DNA from: Myxococcus dinghuensis
GTDB taxonomy: Bacteria > Myxococcota > Myxococcia > Myxococcales > Myxococcaceae
Direction: 5' to 3'
Length of the DNA stretch: 64,000 nt
NCBI RefSeq assembly: GCF_024198235.1
Contig: NZ_JAKCFB010000002.1
Location: 434,001-498,000, forward strand
In this document: piece by piece, positions 37,450 through 48,904 of the stretch
How the letters are laid out: each line of letters starts with the position of its first letter
Numbering within the stretch: the stretch's first letter is position 1
The notes under the pieces: generated by a model
Told to the model about the DNA's origin: nothing
Databases searched by the model: none
Seen by the model: the letters and a program-made list of their open reading frames with translations, nothing else
Made by a program: the position numbers and the translations under genes

Positions 37450-38112
37450 CTACGGCTCCCATGACAGCTCCGCCGCGCGCCACAGGTACCAACTGGCCAC
37501 CGTGCGCCAGGGGCGCCAACGCTCACCGTGCTCCAGCAGCGCCTTGGGACGGGGCATCTCCGGCAGGCCGTACGCGAGCATGAAGCCCTTGCGCACGCCG
37601 AAGTCGTCCACGGGCAGCACGTCCGGCCGACCCAGACGGAAGATGAGCAGCATCTCCACCGTCCACTGGCCGATGCCCCGCACCTGGGTGAAGTGCTCGA
37701 TGAGCGCCGCGTCGTCCATGCGCCGCACCTTCGACAGCGGCGGCACCGTTCCCTCCAGCGACTTGCGCGCCAGGTCCTGGACGGCGGCGAGCTTGTTGGC
37801 GGACAGCCCCGCCTCGCGCAGCTCGGCCTCCGAGGTGGAGAGCAGCGCCTGGGGGGTGAAGTTGCGCCCCTTGCCCACGCGCTCGCTCACCCGCTCGAAG
37901 ATGGCGGCGGCGGCGCGACCATGTAGTTGTTGGAACACGATGGAGCGCGCCAGCGCCGCGAAGGGACTCTGCAGGGGCGTGAGCTCGAGGCGGAACGGCC
38001 CCACCCGCTTCATCAGCGCGCCCAGGGTCGGGTCGGCGCGCCCCAAGGCGCGGCGGACGGCGGGAGTGAAGGCATCAGGCAGGCGCGGAGCGGCGGGAGC
38101 GGAACGCGGCAT
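37450..38112 (-). CDS. DNA-3-methyladenine glycosylase, AlkA-type (HhH-GPD)
   Basis: A 220-residue helix-hairpin-helix glycosylase. Landmarks are SIVFQQLHGRAAAAIFERV, the HhH motif VRGIGQWTVEMLLIF and the catalytic Asp in VLPVDDFGVRKG. It excises alkylated bases, starting base-excision repair. There is no iron-sulphur cluster loop, as expected for AlkA rather than Nth. The frame continues upstream to 38250, but the ATG at 38112 fits the family length. It follows the FAD/Rieske gene on the same strand. Confidence 0.85.
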   Translation of the reverse strand: MPRSAPAAPRLPDAFTPAVRRALGRADPTLGALMKRVGPFRLELTPLQSPFAALARSIVFQQLHGRAAAAIFERVSERVGKGRNFTPQALLSTSEAELREAGLSANKLAAVQDLARKSLEGTVPPLSKVRRMDDAALIEHFTQVRGIGQWTVEMLLIFRLGRPDVLPVDDFGVRKGFMLAYGLPEMPRPKALLEHGERWRPWRTVASWYLWRAAELSWEP

Positions 38113-38289
38113 GGAGGGGCTGAATGCTGCCGTTCCCACCGCTCCGCGCAACCCGTTTCTTGCGGGAGCGACACACGGCACGACGTGGTGCGCGTTCCGC
38201 GCCGCGAGCCCCCGCGTCTTCGCGCTGGACCCCGGGTCATCCAGCTCCATCTGGAGCAGGTCCGCGATGCCGCGCTCGGCGGCCAGGCG

Positions 38290-39810
38290 CTACTCCGGGA
38301 GCTTCGGGAGCTGGCGCGACGGGAGGTCCTTCATGGCCGGCCCATTGAGGACCTTGCCCGTGGGGCTGTAGCGCGCCCCATGGCAGGGGCAGTCCCATGA
38401 GCGCTCCGCGCCGTTCCAGTGGACGTGGCAGCCCAGGTGCGTGCACACCGGGGACACCGCGTGCGCCGTGCCGTCGGGTTCACGGTAGACGGCCACCTTC
38501 TGCCCCTCCACCTCCAGCACCTTCGCCTCGCCCGGGGCCACCTCGGACAGGTGCTGGGCCTCCGGGCGCGAAAGCCGGTCCGCCACGAAGCGGAAGGCCA
38601 CGTCCGCGTTCTCCTGGAGGAAGTCCCTCACGCCCGCCAGCGGCTTCTTCCGGGACGGTGAGTACAGCGCGGTGAAGGGGCTCTCGTTGCCGAGGATGAG
38701 GTCGGTGAGGAGCATGCCCGCCAGCGTGCCGAAGGTCATCCCCGTGCCGGAGAAGCCGGTGGCGACGTGGACATGGCGGCTGCCGACGTTGCGCCCGATG
38801 AAGGGGAGCCCGTCCACCGGCTCGATGACCTGTCCCGACCAGCGATGGGTCAGGCTCCGCACCGGGAAGCGCTTCAACGTGTAGTCCTCGAGCGCGGCAT
38901 AGCGCCGGTCCGTGTCCTGCTCCGCGCCCACCTTGTGGTCCTCTCCGCCGACGATGAGATACACGCGCCCGTCCACCCGCTGCGTGCGGAGGTAGTGATA
39001 GGGCTCCTGGGAGTCGTCGTACTGCGCCGCCTCCAGCGGTGACTCCAGCGGGCCGGCCACCGCGTAGGTGCGGTACGGGTACAGCCGGGTCTGGAGGGCC
39101 ACGCGGTTGAGCGGGACGGTGGTGGCCTCCACCACGTCCGTGGCGGTGACGACGCCGTGGTCGGTGACGACGCGGCACGGCGTGCCCTCGTGAATCTCCG
39201 TCACCCGCGTCTGCTCGAGGACGTGGCTGCCATCCCCGGGGATGCGGTCGGCGAGCCCCAGCAGGTACTTGCGCGGATGGACCAGGGCCTGGTCCTCCAC
39301 CCGCATGGCGCCCTTCACGGGGAAGGGCAGCGGCACGCTGCGCACCAGCGACGCGAGCAGACCGGCGTCACGCGCCTCGGTCAGCTCCTGCTCCAGCGCC
39401 TCCAACTCGCGCGTCGTCTCCGCGAAGCGGAAGGCGGGCACCCGCTGGAAGTCGCAGTCGAGCCCGAGTGTCTCGACGAGCGTGGCCACCTGCTCCAGCG
39501 CCACGCGGCTGGACGTCGCCGCCAGCCGCGCGCCCTTCTCGCCGAAGTCCCGGCGCAGCGTGGAATAGGGCGTATCCAACAACTCCGTGAGGTGGGCGGT
39601 GGTCTGCCCCGTCTGTCCCGACAGGACCCGGTGCATCTCCAGCACCGCCACCCGCTTCCCCGCGCGCTTCAACAAGAAGGCCGTCGTCAGCCCCGCGATG
39701 CCTCCGCCGATGACCGCCACGTCGACCGTGAGGTCGCCCCGCGCCACCGGGAAGTCGCGCGGCGGCGCCGTCACCGTCCAGAGGGACCTGTGGTTGCGCG
39801 TGTCATCCAT
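38290..39810 (-). CDS. FAD-dependent oxidoreductase with C-terminal Rieske domain
   Basis: 506 residues. The N-terminal domain (1-400) is a DAO-type flavoprotein with VAVIGGGIAGLTTAFLLKRAG and a closing FAD motif (GFSGTGMTFGTLAG). The C-terminal 95 residues form a Rieske [2Fe-2S] domain with CTHLGCHVHW and CPCHGARY. The combination is known from several bacterial oxidoreductases of unclear substrate, probably amine- or amino-acid-oxidising. It starts at ATG 39810, divergent from the GvpA-like operon. Confidence 0.87.
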   Translation of the reverse strand: MDDTRNHRSLWTVTAPPRDFPVARGDLTVDVAVIGGGIAGLTTAFLLKRAGKRVAVLEMHRVLSGQTGQTTAHLTELLDTPYSTLRRDFGEKGARLAATSSRVALEQVATLVETLGLDCDFQRVPAFRFAETTRELEALEQELTEARDAGLLASLVRSVPLPFPVKGAMRVEDQALVHPRKYLLGLADRIPGDGSHVLEQTRVTEIHEGTPCRVVTDHGVVTATDVVEATTVPLNRVALQTRLYPYRTYAVAGPLESPLEAAQYDDSQEPYHYLRTQRVDGRVYLIVGGEDHKVGAEQDTDRRYAALEDYTLKRFPVRSLTHRWSGQVIEPVDGLPFIGRNVGSRHVHVATGFSGTGMTFGTLAGMLLTDLILGNESPFTALYSPSRKKPLAGVRDFLQENADVAFRFVADRLSRPEAQHLSEVAPGEAKVLEVEGQKVAVYREPDGTAHAVSPVCTHLGCHVHWNGAERSWDCPCHGARYSPTGKVLNGPAMKDLPSRQLPKLPE

Positions 39811-40188
39811 GAACCAAGGCTAGGGACGCGGGCCAGGAGCGATAACCCGACGGATGTCCACGCACGGCCCGCCTGCCTGCCCAGCTTCGAAGCGCTCCAG
39901 GATGTACACGAGCGGACAGAGTCGGGGCCCGGGTGTTGGCAAGTCGCGCGGGGGCGTGAAGCTGCTGTGGGGAGGCCCTGAAGGCCACGCTAGAAGGGGG
40001 TCGGGTCGGCCCTGGGGAGCGATAGCGGATGCCCGTGGATAAACTGGCTGGGAGCGCCAGCCTCGTCGACGTGATGGATCGGATCCTCGACCAGGGGCTT
40101 CGCTGGGACGAAGCCACCGCGAGCACCCTCCGCCACGTCCCCTGGTCTTCCGCGCGCGTCGTGGTGACGTTCGTGGACGTCCGGGCCG

Positions 40189-42350
<2,162 letters not shown>

Positions 42351-42354
<4 letters not shown>

Positions 42355-42761
42355 CGAACTCCTCCCCGACCCTCAAGCCGCTCGTGCTCGTCGTCGACGA
42401 CTACGACGACGCGCGAGAGATGTACGCGGAGTACCTGGAGTTCTCCGGCTTCCGCGTGGCGCAGGCGAGGAACGGCCAGGAGGCCCTGGACCAGGCGTTC
42501 GCGCTGACGCCGGACATCATCCTGATGGACCTGTCGTTGCCCATCATCGACGGCTGGGAGGCGACGCGGCGGTTGAAGAACGACGCGCGCACCCGCGCCA
42601 TCCCCGTCGTCGCCCTCACCGGCCATGCGATGACGGGGCAGTCCGACGAGGCGAAGGGCGCCGGCTGCGACTCGTTCGTCACCAAGCCGTGCCTGCCGGA
42701 CGAACTGGTGGCGGAGGTGCGTCGCATCCTCGCCCTCCAGGGAGGCGCCCAGGCCCGCTAG
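42351..42761 (+). CDS. Single-domain response regulator (CheY-like)
   Basis: A 136-residue stand-alone receiver with acidic pair DD, phospho-acceptor Asp in IILMDLSLPIIDGW, Thr in VALTGHAM and Lys in VTKPCLPDEL. No output domain. ATGA overlap with the kinase gene and a 6-base spacing before the GvpL/F-type gene show a single operon. A receiver without DNA-binding output implies protein-protein control, possibly of the gas-vesicle-like proteins. Confidence 0.9.
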
Positions 42762-42769
42762 GAGCGCGC

Positions 42770-43636
42770 ATGCCCCGGTCCTCCCGTCCCAAGGCGCCCG
42801 CACACAAGTCGGGCAAGAGGAGCGTCGCGACGCGCGCCAGTCCCAAGCGCGCGCCGGAGGCGAAGCCCCGCCCGGCGCCCGAGAGGGCGCGCGCGGAGGC
42901 ACCGGAGGGGCCGCGCTATCTGTACGGCGTGGTGCGCGCGCGGGAGCCGCTGGACTTCGGGAGCATCGGGTTGGGGGTGCCGCCCGCGCAGGTGCGCGCG
43001 GTGACCGAGGGCGACCTGGCGGCGCTGGTCTCCGCGGCGCCGGGGCTGGCGGTGGGGCCGACGCGGGCGAACCTGCTGGCGCACCAGCGGACCACGGAGG
43101 TGGTGTTGCGCGAGCACACGGTGCTGCCGGTGGCGTTCGGCACGGTGCTGCCCTCCGAGGCGCAGGTGCGCGCGCTGCTGCGCTCGGCCCGGGACGTGCT
43201 GGTGGGCGCGCTGACGCGGTTGGAGGGCAAGGTGGAGTTGGGGTTGAAGGTGCTCTACCACCGCGAGCACCTGGCCCGGCGGCTGGAGGGTGAGGACGCC
43301 CGGCTCAAGCGCCACGCGGACGAGTCCGAGTTGGAGCACGAGCGCCGGGTGGGGAGCGCCGTGGAGACGCGGGCCTCGTTGGACATGGCCGCGATGCTGG
43401 AGGGCCTGCGCTCGCTGTCGGTCGCCTCGCGGACGGCGTCTCCCGTGGGCGAGCGGATGCTGCTCAACGCGGCGTTCCTCGTGGTGCGCGAGCACGTGCA
43501 GGACTTCGACGCGAAGGTGCGGATGCTGGCGGCCCGCTCGGACTTCTACGCGTTCCGCTTCACCGGACCGTGGGCGCCGTACAGCTTCGTGGACATCCGG
43601 CTGGGACTGGAGCTGGACTCCGGCGCGGCGGCCTGA
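42770..43636 (+). CDS. GvpL/GvpF-family gas-vesicle protein with basic N-terminal extension
   Basis: 288 residues. The first 45 are Lys/Arg/Pro/Ala-rich and disordered. The rest is a clear GvpL/F protein: RYLYGVVRAREP at the start of the domain, HQRTTEVVLREHTVLPVAFGTVL in the middle and the signature GPWAPYSFVDIRLGL at the end. GvpF and GvpL assist nucleation and growth of gas vesicles and contact GvpA. Start ATG 42770 is preceded by TAGGAG, which overlaps the stop of the receiver gene. No other gvp genes (gvpN, gvpK, gvpC and so on) are seen in the window. Confidence 0.9.
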   Translation: MPRSSRPKAPAHKSGKRSVATRASPKRAPEAKPRPAPERARAEAPEGPRYLYGVVRAREPLDFGSIGLGVPPAQVRAVTEGDLAALVSAAPGLAVGPTRANLLAHQRTTEVVLREHTVLPVAFGTVLPSEAQVRALLRSARDVLVGALTRLEGKVELGLKVLYHREHLARRLEGEDARLKRHADESELEHERRVGSAVETRASLDMAAMLEGLRSLSVASRTASPVGERMLLNAAFLVVREHVQDFDAKVRMLAARSDFYAFRFTGPWAPYSFVDIRLGLELDSGAAA

Positions 43637-43637
43637 G

Positions 43638-43653
43638 GGACGCCGCCGCGTCC
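43638..43653 (+). terminator. Small hairpin between convergent genes
   Basis: A perfect 6-bp stem (GGACGC/GCGTCC) with a 4-base loop lies directly after the GvpL/F stop codon and ahead of the convergent 111-residue gene. It is followed by a pyrimidine stretch (GCCTTCTCCT) but no true T-run. Confidence 0.35.
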
Positions 43654-43669
43654 GCCTTCTCCTGTCCGC

Positions 43670-44005
43670 TCAGCGCAGCCCCGAATCGTGGGCGTCGAGG
43701 TCGTTCTCGGTGACCTTCGTGTCCACGGCGACGACGAGGTAGTGCCGCTCTCCCTGGAGGAAGACGTTCACGTGCCGCGAGTCGACGTCCGGGCGGAAGA
43801 CCGTCTGCAGTCGCGAGAGGTCACTCACGAATGGCGGAACGAGCTGGACCTCGCCGAGCGTCGTCGGCAGCTCGAGGTACTCCACGCCCGAGAAGAGGAT
43901 GTCTACGTTCTTTGGATGCTGCTCGCTCTTCGCGGCACGAACGAGGAGCTGCTTCTGCCTGACGCGGTACTCCAACACCTGGAACGTACGTCCGGGAAAT
44001 CTCAT
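43670..44005 (-). CDS. 111-residue hypothetical protein
   Basis: No family recognised. Soluble and beta-rich in appearance (MRFPGRTFQVLEYRVRQKQL, then VDILFSGVEYLELPTTLGEV and HVNVFLQGERHYLVVAVDTK). It could be a small binding or immunity-like protein, but there is no context to support that. The start is ATG 44005. It is convergent with the GvpL/F gene and is not part of that operon. Confidence 0.6.
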   Translation of the reverse strand: MRFPGRTFQVLEYRVRQKQLLVRAAKSEQHPKNVDILFSGVEYLELPTTLGEVQLVPPFVSDLSRLQTVFRPDVDSRHVNVFLQGERHYLVVAVDTKVTENDLDAHDSGLR

Positions 44006-44287
44006 GGAGCGGTCTCAGCGGTCGAACGGTGTGACGAGGTCCGGGCCTCATTCAACCGCGTCGGAGCGCATCGACGCCAACTCCATCCCTGGGCGCCACC
44101 TCCCGGACGGAATCGATGGCAAAGAGGGCCTGTCGCATCGTGTCAGCGGCAACCACCATCGCCCTCCGAGCGACGGGACATCCTGACGAGGCTCCCCCTG
44201 CCCCCAGAGCCGACTCATCGCTCGGACTGCTGAACCGCGAGGGACACCGCCAGACACGCGCAGCTCGCGCCCGGCGGCACCCGGCGT
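44006..44287. other. Intergenic stretch without recognisable gene
   Basis: Open frames here are short and out of the usual codon bias, and slightly lower in GC than the flanks. I see no tRNA, terminator with T-run or mobile-element end. It may contain the promoter of the 111-residue gene or decayed sequence. Confidence 0.4.
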
Positions 44288-45343
44288 TCACGGCCCCGTC
44301 GCGGAGGACACGGGGCTCGTCACCCGCGCGGCCTCGGTCACCAGCGGGTCCACGCCCGCATGGAGGCGGGCCCAGCCGCTGGTGTGCTCGGTGCGCGCGA
44401 AGAAGCCGTCCTCCGCTCGCGCCACCACCACCTCGCCCACCACCTTGCCCGCGCGGCGGTACTCCACACGGAACGACTCCTTGGGCTGGCCCCCCGCGGG
44501 CAACTCGTCGCGCCCCAGCAGGTCCAACGGAATCAACCGCCACACGCGGTCATGCCAGTTGCGCGCGAACTCGTCCGACTTGTCCGGCGCCTCCTCGGGC
44601 GCGAGCGCCACCGGCCCCGGCGCCTTGCCGGTCGCCACGAACGTGCGCGTCACCCCCGCCGACGAGACCACCACCGAATCGAAGTCCCCCAGGTCGAAGA
44701 CGTGCAGACGCCGGTCGACCAGGCGGGTGTTCGCGTTCTCCAGGTCCGGCAACAACGCCGGCCCGAGCAGGAACACCTGTCCATCCGACTCACGGCGCAG
44801 GTACGGCGTGCCCCAGCTCCCCGTCGTCGAGGCCAGCGAGAAGGCCTCCGGCTTGCCGGCGAGGGTGAGCGTCAGCTTGCGCGGCGTCGAGGCCAGCCCC
44901 ACCTCCTCCAGCTTCTTCGCGTCCAGCACGCCCAGGGCCCGCATCGCGCGCAACGGTCCGAACTTCGGCAGCAGCTTCTCCGCCACCTCGTTCGCGCGCA
45001 GCTCGCGCGGAGGCGGAGGCGGCGTCTGCACGGCGGCAACCGCCGGTGTCCCCGCGTCCCCCACCGGAGGCGTGCCCCCATCCGCGACCGGCTCGCCACC
45101 CACCGGCTTGGATGGCTTGAAGCCCAACCGCACCCAGAGCTTGTCCCGGTCCTTCGCGTCGCGGAACAGCTCCACGTAGCGCGCGTCGTCCTCGTAGCGC
45201 ACGACATCCAGCGCGCGCGAGGGCGCGTCCACCACCGTCACGTCGGTGGGCGCGCCCACCGGCTCCCGCTGCCACACCGCATAGGCGGCCACCAGGGCGA
45301 AGGCCGCGAGGCCCCCCTGGATGGCGAGGTCCCGCACCTTCAT
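44288..45343 (-). CDS. DUF4340-type protein of a Gld-like ABC system
   Basis: 351 residues with an N-terminal membrane helix (LAIQGGLAAFALVAAYAVW), then a periplasmic domain with the features of DUF4340 (LKKLEEVGL..., LTLAGKPEAFSLAST, PYLRRESDGQVFLLG). A Pro/Gly-rich linker follows residue 80. Its start overlaps the stop of the GldG-like gene (ATGA). DUF4340 proteins regularly accompany GldA/F/G-type transporters; the function of the complex is unknown. Confidence 0.8.
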   Translation of the reverse strand: MKVRDLAIQGGLAAFALVAAYAVWQREPVGAPTDVTVVDAPSRALDVVRYEDDARYVELFRDAKDRDKLWVRLGFKPSKPVGGEPVADGGTPPVGDAGTPAVAAVQTPPPPPRELRANEVAEKLLPKFGPLRAMRALGVLDAKKLEEVGLASTPRKLTLTLAGKPEAFSLASTTGSWGTPYLRRESDGQVFLLGPALLPDLENANTRLVDRRLHVFDLGDFDSVVVSSAGVTRTFVATGKAPGPVALAPEEAPDKSDEFARNWHDRVWRLIPLDLLGRDELPAGGQPKESFRVEYRRAGKVVGEVVVARAEDGFFARTEHTSGWARLHAGVDPLVTEAARVTSPVSSATGP

Positions 45344-47208
45344 CGCTCACCTCCCGCCACCGGAGCAGGGCGCGGCGCCCGTCGTCCCCGTCGCCGCGTC
45401 GTCACGAAGCCCACCGCCAGCACCAGCGCGGGCGCCAGGAAGACGGTGACGTAGAACCAGGCCACGTCCTGCTCGCGCGTGTGCTGGATGGGCACGTCCT
45501 CCTCCGACGACACCGTGCCGGAGATGGCCTCCTCGCCGGTGAGCCACCGCAGCGTGTCCGCCGCGAGGTACGCGTTGCCCATGTTGGTCAACACCCCGTC
45601 ACTCACCGCGTCCGCGTCCGCCATCACCACGGCCCGCATCGGCGGTTTGCCAGCGGTCGCCGGCTGCTCCACCGCCACCACCAGCGGCCACGAGCGGCGC
45701 ATCTCGCCCGGGTCCGGCGCGAAGTTGCCATTGGCGTCCGCGAACGTGGCGCCGTGCGCGCGCACGGAGATGTCCTGCATGACGCCGTTGGGCAGCGGTT
45801 GGAGCTGGTCCAACGCCCCGGCCCCCAGGAAGGCCACCGGCGCCTGCCCCGCCATCGCCGACAACGACGTGACGGACGGGTGCGAGCTGTAGCTCGCCGT
45901 GCCCAGGTTGGCCCGGTCACTCAGCTGGCGCGACGTGCGGAAGAAGACCTGGTCGTTCGCCAGCGGCGTCTTCAGGTACTTCAACCCCATGGGCGTCAGG
46001 AGCTGCTGGAAGTCCGGCCCCTCCGGCTCCAGCGCCAGCCACAGGCGCCCTCCCCGTCCCACGTACTCACGCAGGGCGGTCATCTCCTCGGGGAGGAAGT
46101 CCTGCGTGGCCCCCAGCACCACCACCACGGCGGCGTCGGCCGGGACCTCGTGCCCCAGCCCCTCCGCCGCGCCCAGGGGACGCACGTCCACGTTCTGCGC
46201 GCGCAGCATCTCCTTCAACTGCGCGACGGGGGGACGGGGCAGCTCGCCCGGCACCGGCCGCGTCTCCGCGCGCTCGCCGTGGCCCGCAGTGAAGTAGATG
46301 ACGCGCCGGGGCTTCGCCACCGTCAACAGCCGCTTCTGGACCTCCTGGTCCAACCGCTGCAACTGCCCGCGCGCGCGGTCCAGCTCCAGGCCCACCGTGA
46401 AGGGCTCCTTCCGGTCTCCCCGAACCAGGACGATGGTGCCGTTGTTGCTCACGCCCAGCGTCCGCGCCCGCGCGGGCTCCACGGCCTGGTCCATCCGCTC
46501 CACCGTGAGCAGCTGGGGGCTCTCCACGGAGAGGTCGCGGAAGTACTGCCCCACCGCCTCGCCCACCTCGTTCGCCGGGGGGAAGAAGAGCGTCACCGTC
46601 AGCGGCTCGTTCAGGCCCCGCACCACCTTGCGCGTGGAGTCCCCGGGCTTCGCCGTGCGGAAGTACGACAGGTCCCACGTCGTGTTCGCCTGCGTGGCCA
46701 CGAACATGGACGCGAACGCGAACACGAGCACGAAGGCCAGCCCGAGCCCGGAGAACAGCGCGCTCTTCGCGCGCCCCGTCTCCAGCACCGGCGCGCGCTC
46801 CATCGCCGCGCACGCGGCCTCCACCAGCGCGAGCGGCATCAGGCCACACGCCAGCAGCGCGGGGAACAGCGCCGCCAGCACCACCGCCAGCTTCGGTGCC
46901 TTCTGCGCCACGGGGCCGCCCAGGAGGATGGCGCCCACGTCCGCCTGGAGGAAGTAGAGCGCCAGCGCTCCCAGCCCCAGGCCATACAACCCCAACACCC
47001 AGCCATCCACGGTGCGCCGGTCCGCGCTGGCCTTCCGGCGGAGCACGAACCGCCACGCCACCGCGCCCACCGCCACCGCCACGCCCAGGGCGGACAGGAG
47101 CATGCGCCCCGTCCCCACGCCCAGGATGCGCTCCCCGATGAAGACCGCGAGCAGGCCTCCCACGAAGGCCAGCGTCACGGGCAATCCACTCGTCGGACGC
47201 GTGCTCAT
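45340..47208 (-). CDS. GldG-like ABC-system protein
   Basis: 622 residues: several membrane helices in the first 180 residues (for example VTLAFVGGLLAVFIGERIL), a long periplasmic domain with the GldG/IFT52-like features LTVTLFFPPANEVG, RRVIYFTAGHGERAE and LREYVGRGGRLWLALEPEG, and a C-terminal helix (FLAPALVLAVGFV). Start ATG 47208 overlaps the permease stop. Relatives occur in Flavobacteria gliding and in many unrelated bacteria; here the role may be envelope lipid or polysaccharide handling. Confidence 0.82.
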   Translation of the reverse strand: MSTRPTSGLPVTLAFVGGLLAVFIGERILGVGTGRMLLSALGVAVAVGAVAWRFVLRRKASADRRTVDGWVLGLYGLGLGALALYFLQADVGAILLGGPVAQKAPKLAVVLAALFPALLACGLMPLALVEAACAAMERAPVLETGRAKSALFSGLGLAFVLVFAFASMFVATQANTTWDLSYFRTAKPGDSTRKVVRGLNEPLTVTLFFPPANEVGEAVGQYFRDLSVESPQLLTVERMDQAVEPARARTLGVSNNGTIVLVRGDRKEPFTVGLELDRARGQLQRLDQEVQKRLLTVAKPRRVIYFTAGHGERAETRPVPGELPRPPVAQLKEMLRAQNVDVRPLGAAEGLGHEVPADAAVVVVLGATQDFLPEEMTALREYVGRGGRLWLALEPEGPDFQQLLTPMGLKYLKTPLANDQVFFRTSRQLSDRANLGTASYSSHPSVTSLSAMAGQAPVAFLGAGALDQLQPLPNGVMQDISVRAHGATFADANGNFAPDPGEMRRSWPLVVAVEQPATAGKPPMRAVVMADADAVSDGVLTNMGNAYLAADTLRWLTGEEAISGTVSSEEDVPIQHTREQDVAWFYVTVFLAPALVLAVGFVTTRRRGRRAPRPAPVAGGER

Positions 47209-47927
47209 CGCCACCTCCGCGCCTCGAGCACCCGCGTGGCGGCGAACAGCGCCACGTAGGTGACGAGCAGGTAGTAGACGACGTCGCGCACGTGGACCAA
47301 CCCCGACTGGAACGGCGGGAAGTGCTGGTTCCACAGCGACATCGCGCTGAAGACATCCGCCAGCGGCTGCTCGGTGATGCGCGCCAGGAGCCAGCAGAGG
47401 ATGAGCGCCACCAGCATCACCGCGGAGGTGATGGCGGCCAGCAACTGGTTGCGCGCCAGCGCCGAGCCGAACGTGCCCACCGCCAACGACGCGCTGCCCA
47501 GCAGGAGCAGGCCCAGGTATCCGGCCGCGACGTGCCCGAACGACACCTTGCCGTTCACCAGCACCAGCAGGGGCATGTACAGCGTGCACAGCACGTACAG
47601 CGCCAGGAACGCGAACCCCGCCAGGAACTTGCCCAGCACGATGTCCCGGTCCCGCAGCGGTGACGAGTACAGGAGGGGCAGCGTCCCCGTCTGCCGCTCC
47701 TCCGCCAACAACCGCATGGAGATGAACACCGAGGCGACGATGGTGAAGCCGCTCGAGTAATAGAAGAACTGCGACAGCACCTCGGCGGAGCGCTTGCTCG
47801 CGCCGCCCAGGGCGTACGCGTTGAAGAACAGGCCGTTCAACGCGAGGATGACCGCGATGACGACGTAGCCGCTGAGCGTGCGCAGGTAGCCGGACAGCTC
47901 GCGGCGGGCGATGAGCAGCGCCTTCAC
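47205..47927 (-). CDS. ABC-2 type permease (GldF-like)
   Basis: 240 residues with six membrane helices (YVVIAVILALNGLFFNAYAL, FLALYVLCTLYMPLLVLV and others) and the ABC-2 loop RLLAEERQTGTLPLLYSSPL that couples to the ATPase. Start ATG 47927, which overlaps the ATPase stop. It forms the channel of the three-protein system. Confidence 0.87.
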   Translation of the reverse strand: MKALLIARRELSGYLRTLSGYVVIAVILALNGLFFNAYALGGASKRSAEVLSQFFYYSSGFTIVASVFISMRLLAEERQTGTLPLLYSSPLRDRDIVLGKFLAGFAFLALYVLCTLYMPLLVLVNGKVSFGHVAAGYLGLLLLGSASLAVGTFGSALARNQLLAAITSAVMLVALILCWLLARITEQPLADVFSAMSLWNQHFPPFQSGLVHVRDVVYYLLVTYVALFAATRVLEARRWR

Positions 47928-48853
47928 GCTCGCACCTCCTGGCCATGCGTCAGCCGCAGGAAGATGGACTCCAACTGGCCGGCGCCCTGGTCCAGCCGCA
48001 GCAGCTCCAGCCCCGCGCCCACCACGGCCTTCGCCACGCGGGGCCGCTCGTCCGGCGAGGCGCGCAGGGTCAGCGACACCACGTCGTCCACCGCGCGCTC
48101 CACCTCCACCGCGCCGAAGGGCGTGAGCACCTCCACCGCGCGCGCCCGGTCGCCTCGGACCTCGACCTCGATGGAGCCGCCGCCGCCCATCTTCCGCGCC
48201 AGCTCCTCCTCCGTGCCCTGCGCCACCAGCGCCCCCTTGTGGATGATGAGGAGCCGGTCACACGTCTGGGAGATCTCCGGGAGGATGTGGCTGGAGACGA
48301 GCACCGTGTGCGCGCCCTTCAGCCCCCGGATGACGTCGCGCATCTCGACGATCTGCCGGGGGTCCAGGCCGCTCGTCGGCTCGTCGAGGATGAGCAGCGC
48401 CGGCCGGTGCACCAGCGCCTGCGCCACGCCCACGCGCTGGCGATAGCCGTGGCTGAGCGTGGAGATGAGCTCGCCGTCCACCTCGCGCAGGCCCGTCTTC
48501 TCCTCCGCCTCCCCCACCCGCGACGCCGTGTCCCGCGCCGCGACGCCGCGCAACTGCGCGACATAGGCGAGATACTCGCCCACCGTCATCTCGTCGTAGA
48601 GCGGTGGGACGTCGGGGAGGTAGCCGATACGCTGCCGGACCTCGTGGGCATTGCTCACCACGTCATGGCCGTCGATGACGACACGGCCGGCGGTCGGCAG
48701 CAGCACGCACCCCAGGATTTTCAGCGTCGTCGACTTGCCCGCGCCGTTGAGGCCCAGGAAACCGATGACCTCGCCCTGGCCGATGGTGAAGGCCAGTTCC
48801 CGGATCGCCGCGTGCTCACCGTAGTACTTGGTCAGCCCTTCGACCTGGATCAT
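47924..48853 (-). CDS. ABC transporter ATP-binding protein (GldA-like)
   Basis: 309 residues. Walker A GLNGAGKST, signature LSHGYRQRVGVAQAL, Walker B LLILDEPTSGLDP and switch His in VSSHIL. The C-terminal extension is typical of ATPases for ABC-2 exporters. ATG 48853 is preferred; a TTG at 48892 would add 13 residues. It is the first gene of the four-gene operon with GldF-, GldG- and DUF4340-type proteins. Confidence 0.88.
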   Translation of the reverse strand: MIQVEGLTKYYGEHAAIRELAFTIGQGEVIGFLGLNGAGKSTTLKILGCVLLPTAGRVVIDGHDVVSNAHEVRQRIGYLPDVPPLYDEMTVGEYLAYVAQLRGVAARDTASRVGEAEEKTGLREVDGELISTLSHGYRQRVGVAQALVHRPALLILDEPTSGLDPRQIVEMRDVIRGLKGAHTVLVSSHILPEISQTCDRLLIIHKGALVAQGTEEELARKMGGGGSIEVEVRGDRARAVEVLTPFGAVEVERAVDDVVSLTLRASPDERPRVAKAVVGAGLELLRLDQGAGQLESIFLRLTHGQEVRA

Positions 48854-48904
48854 AAGGCGCAATCCATCAATCCCAGCAGGGGGGATTGTCAAGCGCCGAA
48901 CTCC

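Noticed and set aside
44006-44287. Possible tRNA or small RNA in the gap
   Set aside because: No T-loop GGTTCGA-type motif, no acceptor-stem pairing and no terminator seen.
48887-48892. TTGACA before the GldA-like gene as a -35 element
   Set aside because: No acceptable -10 element at 16-18 bp spacing.
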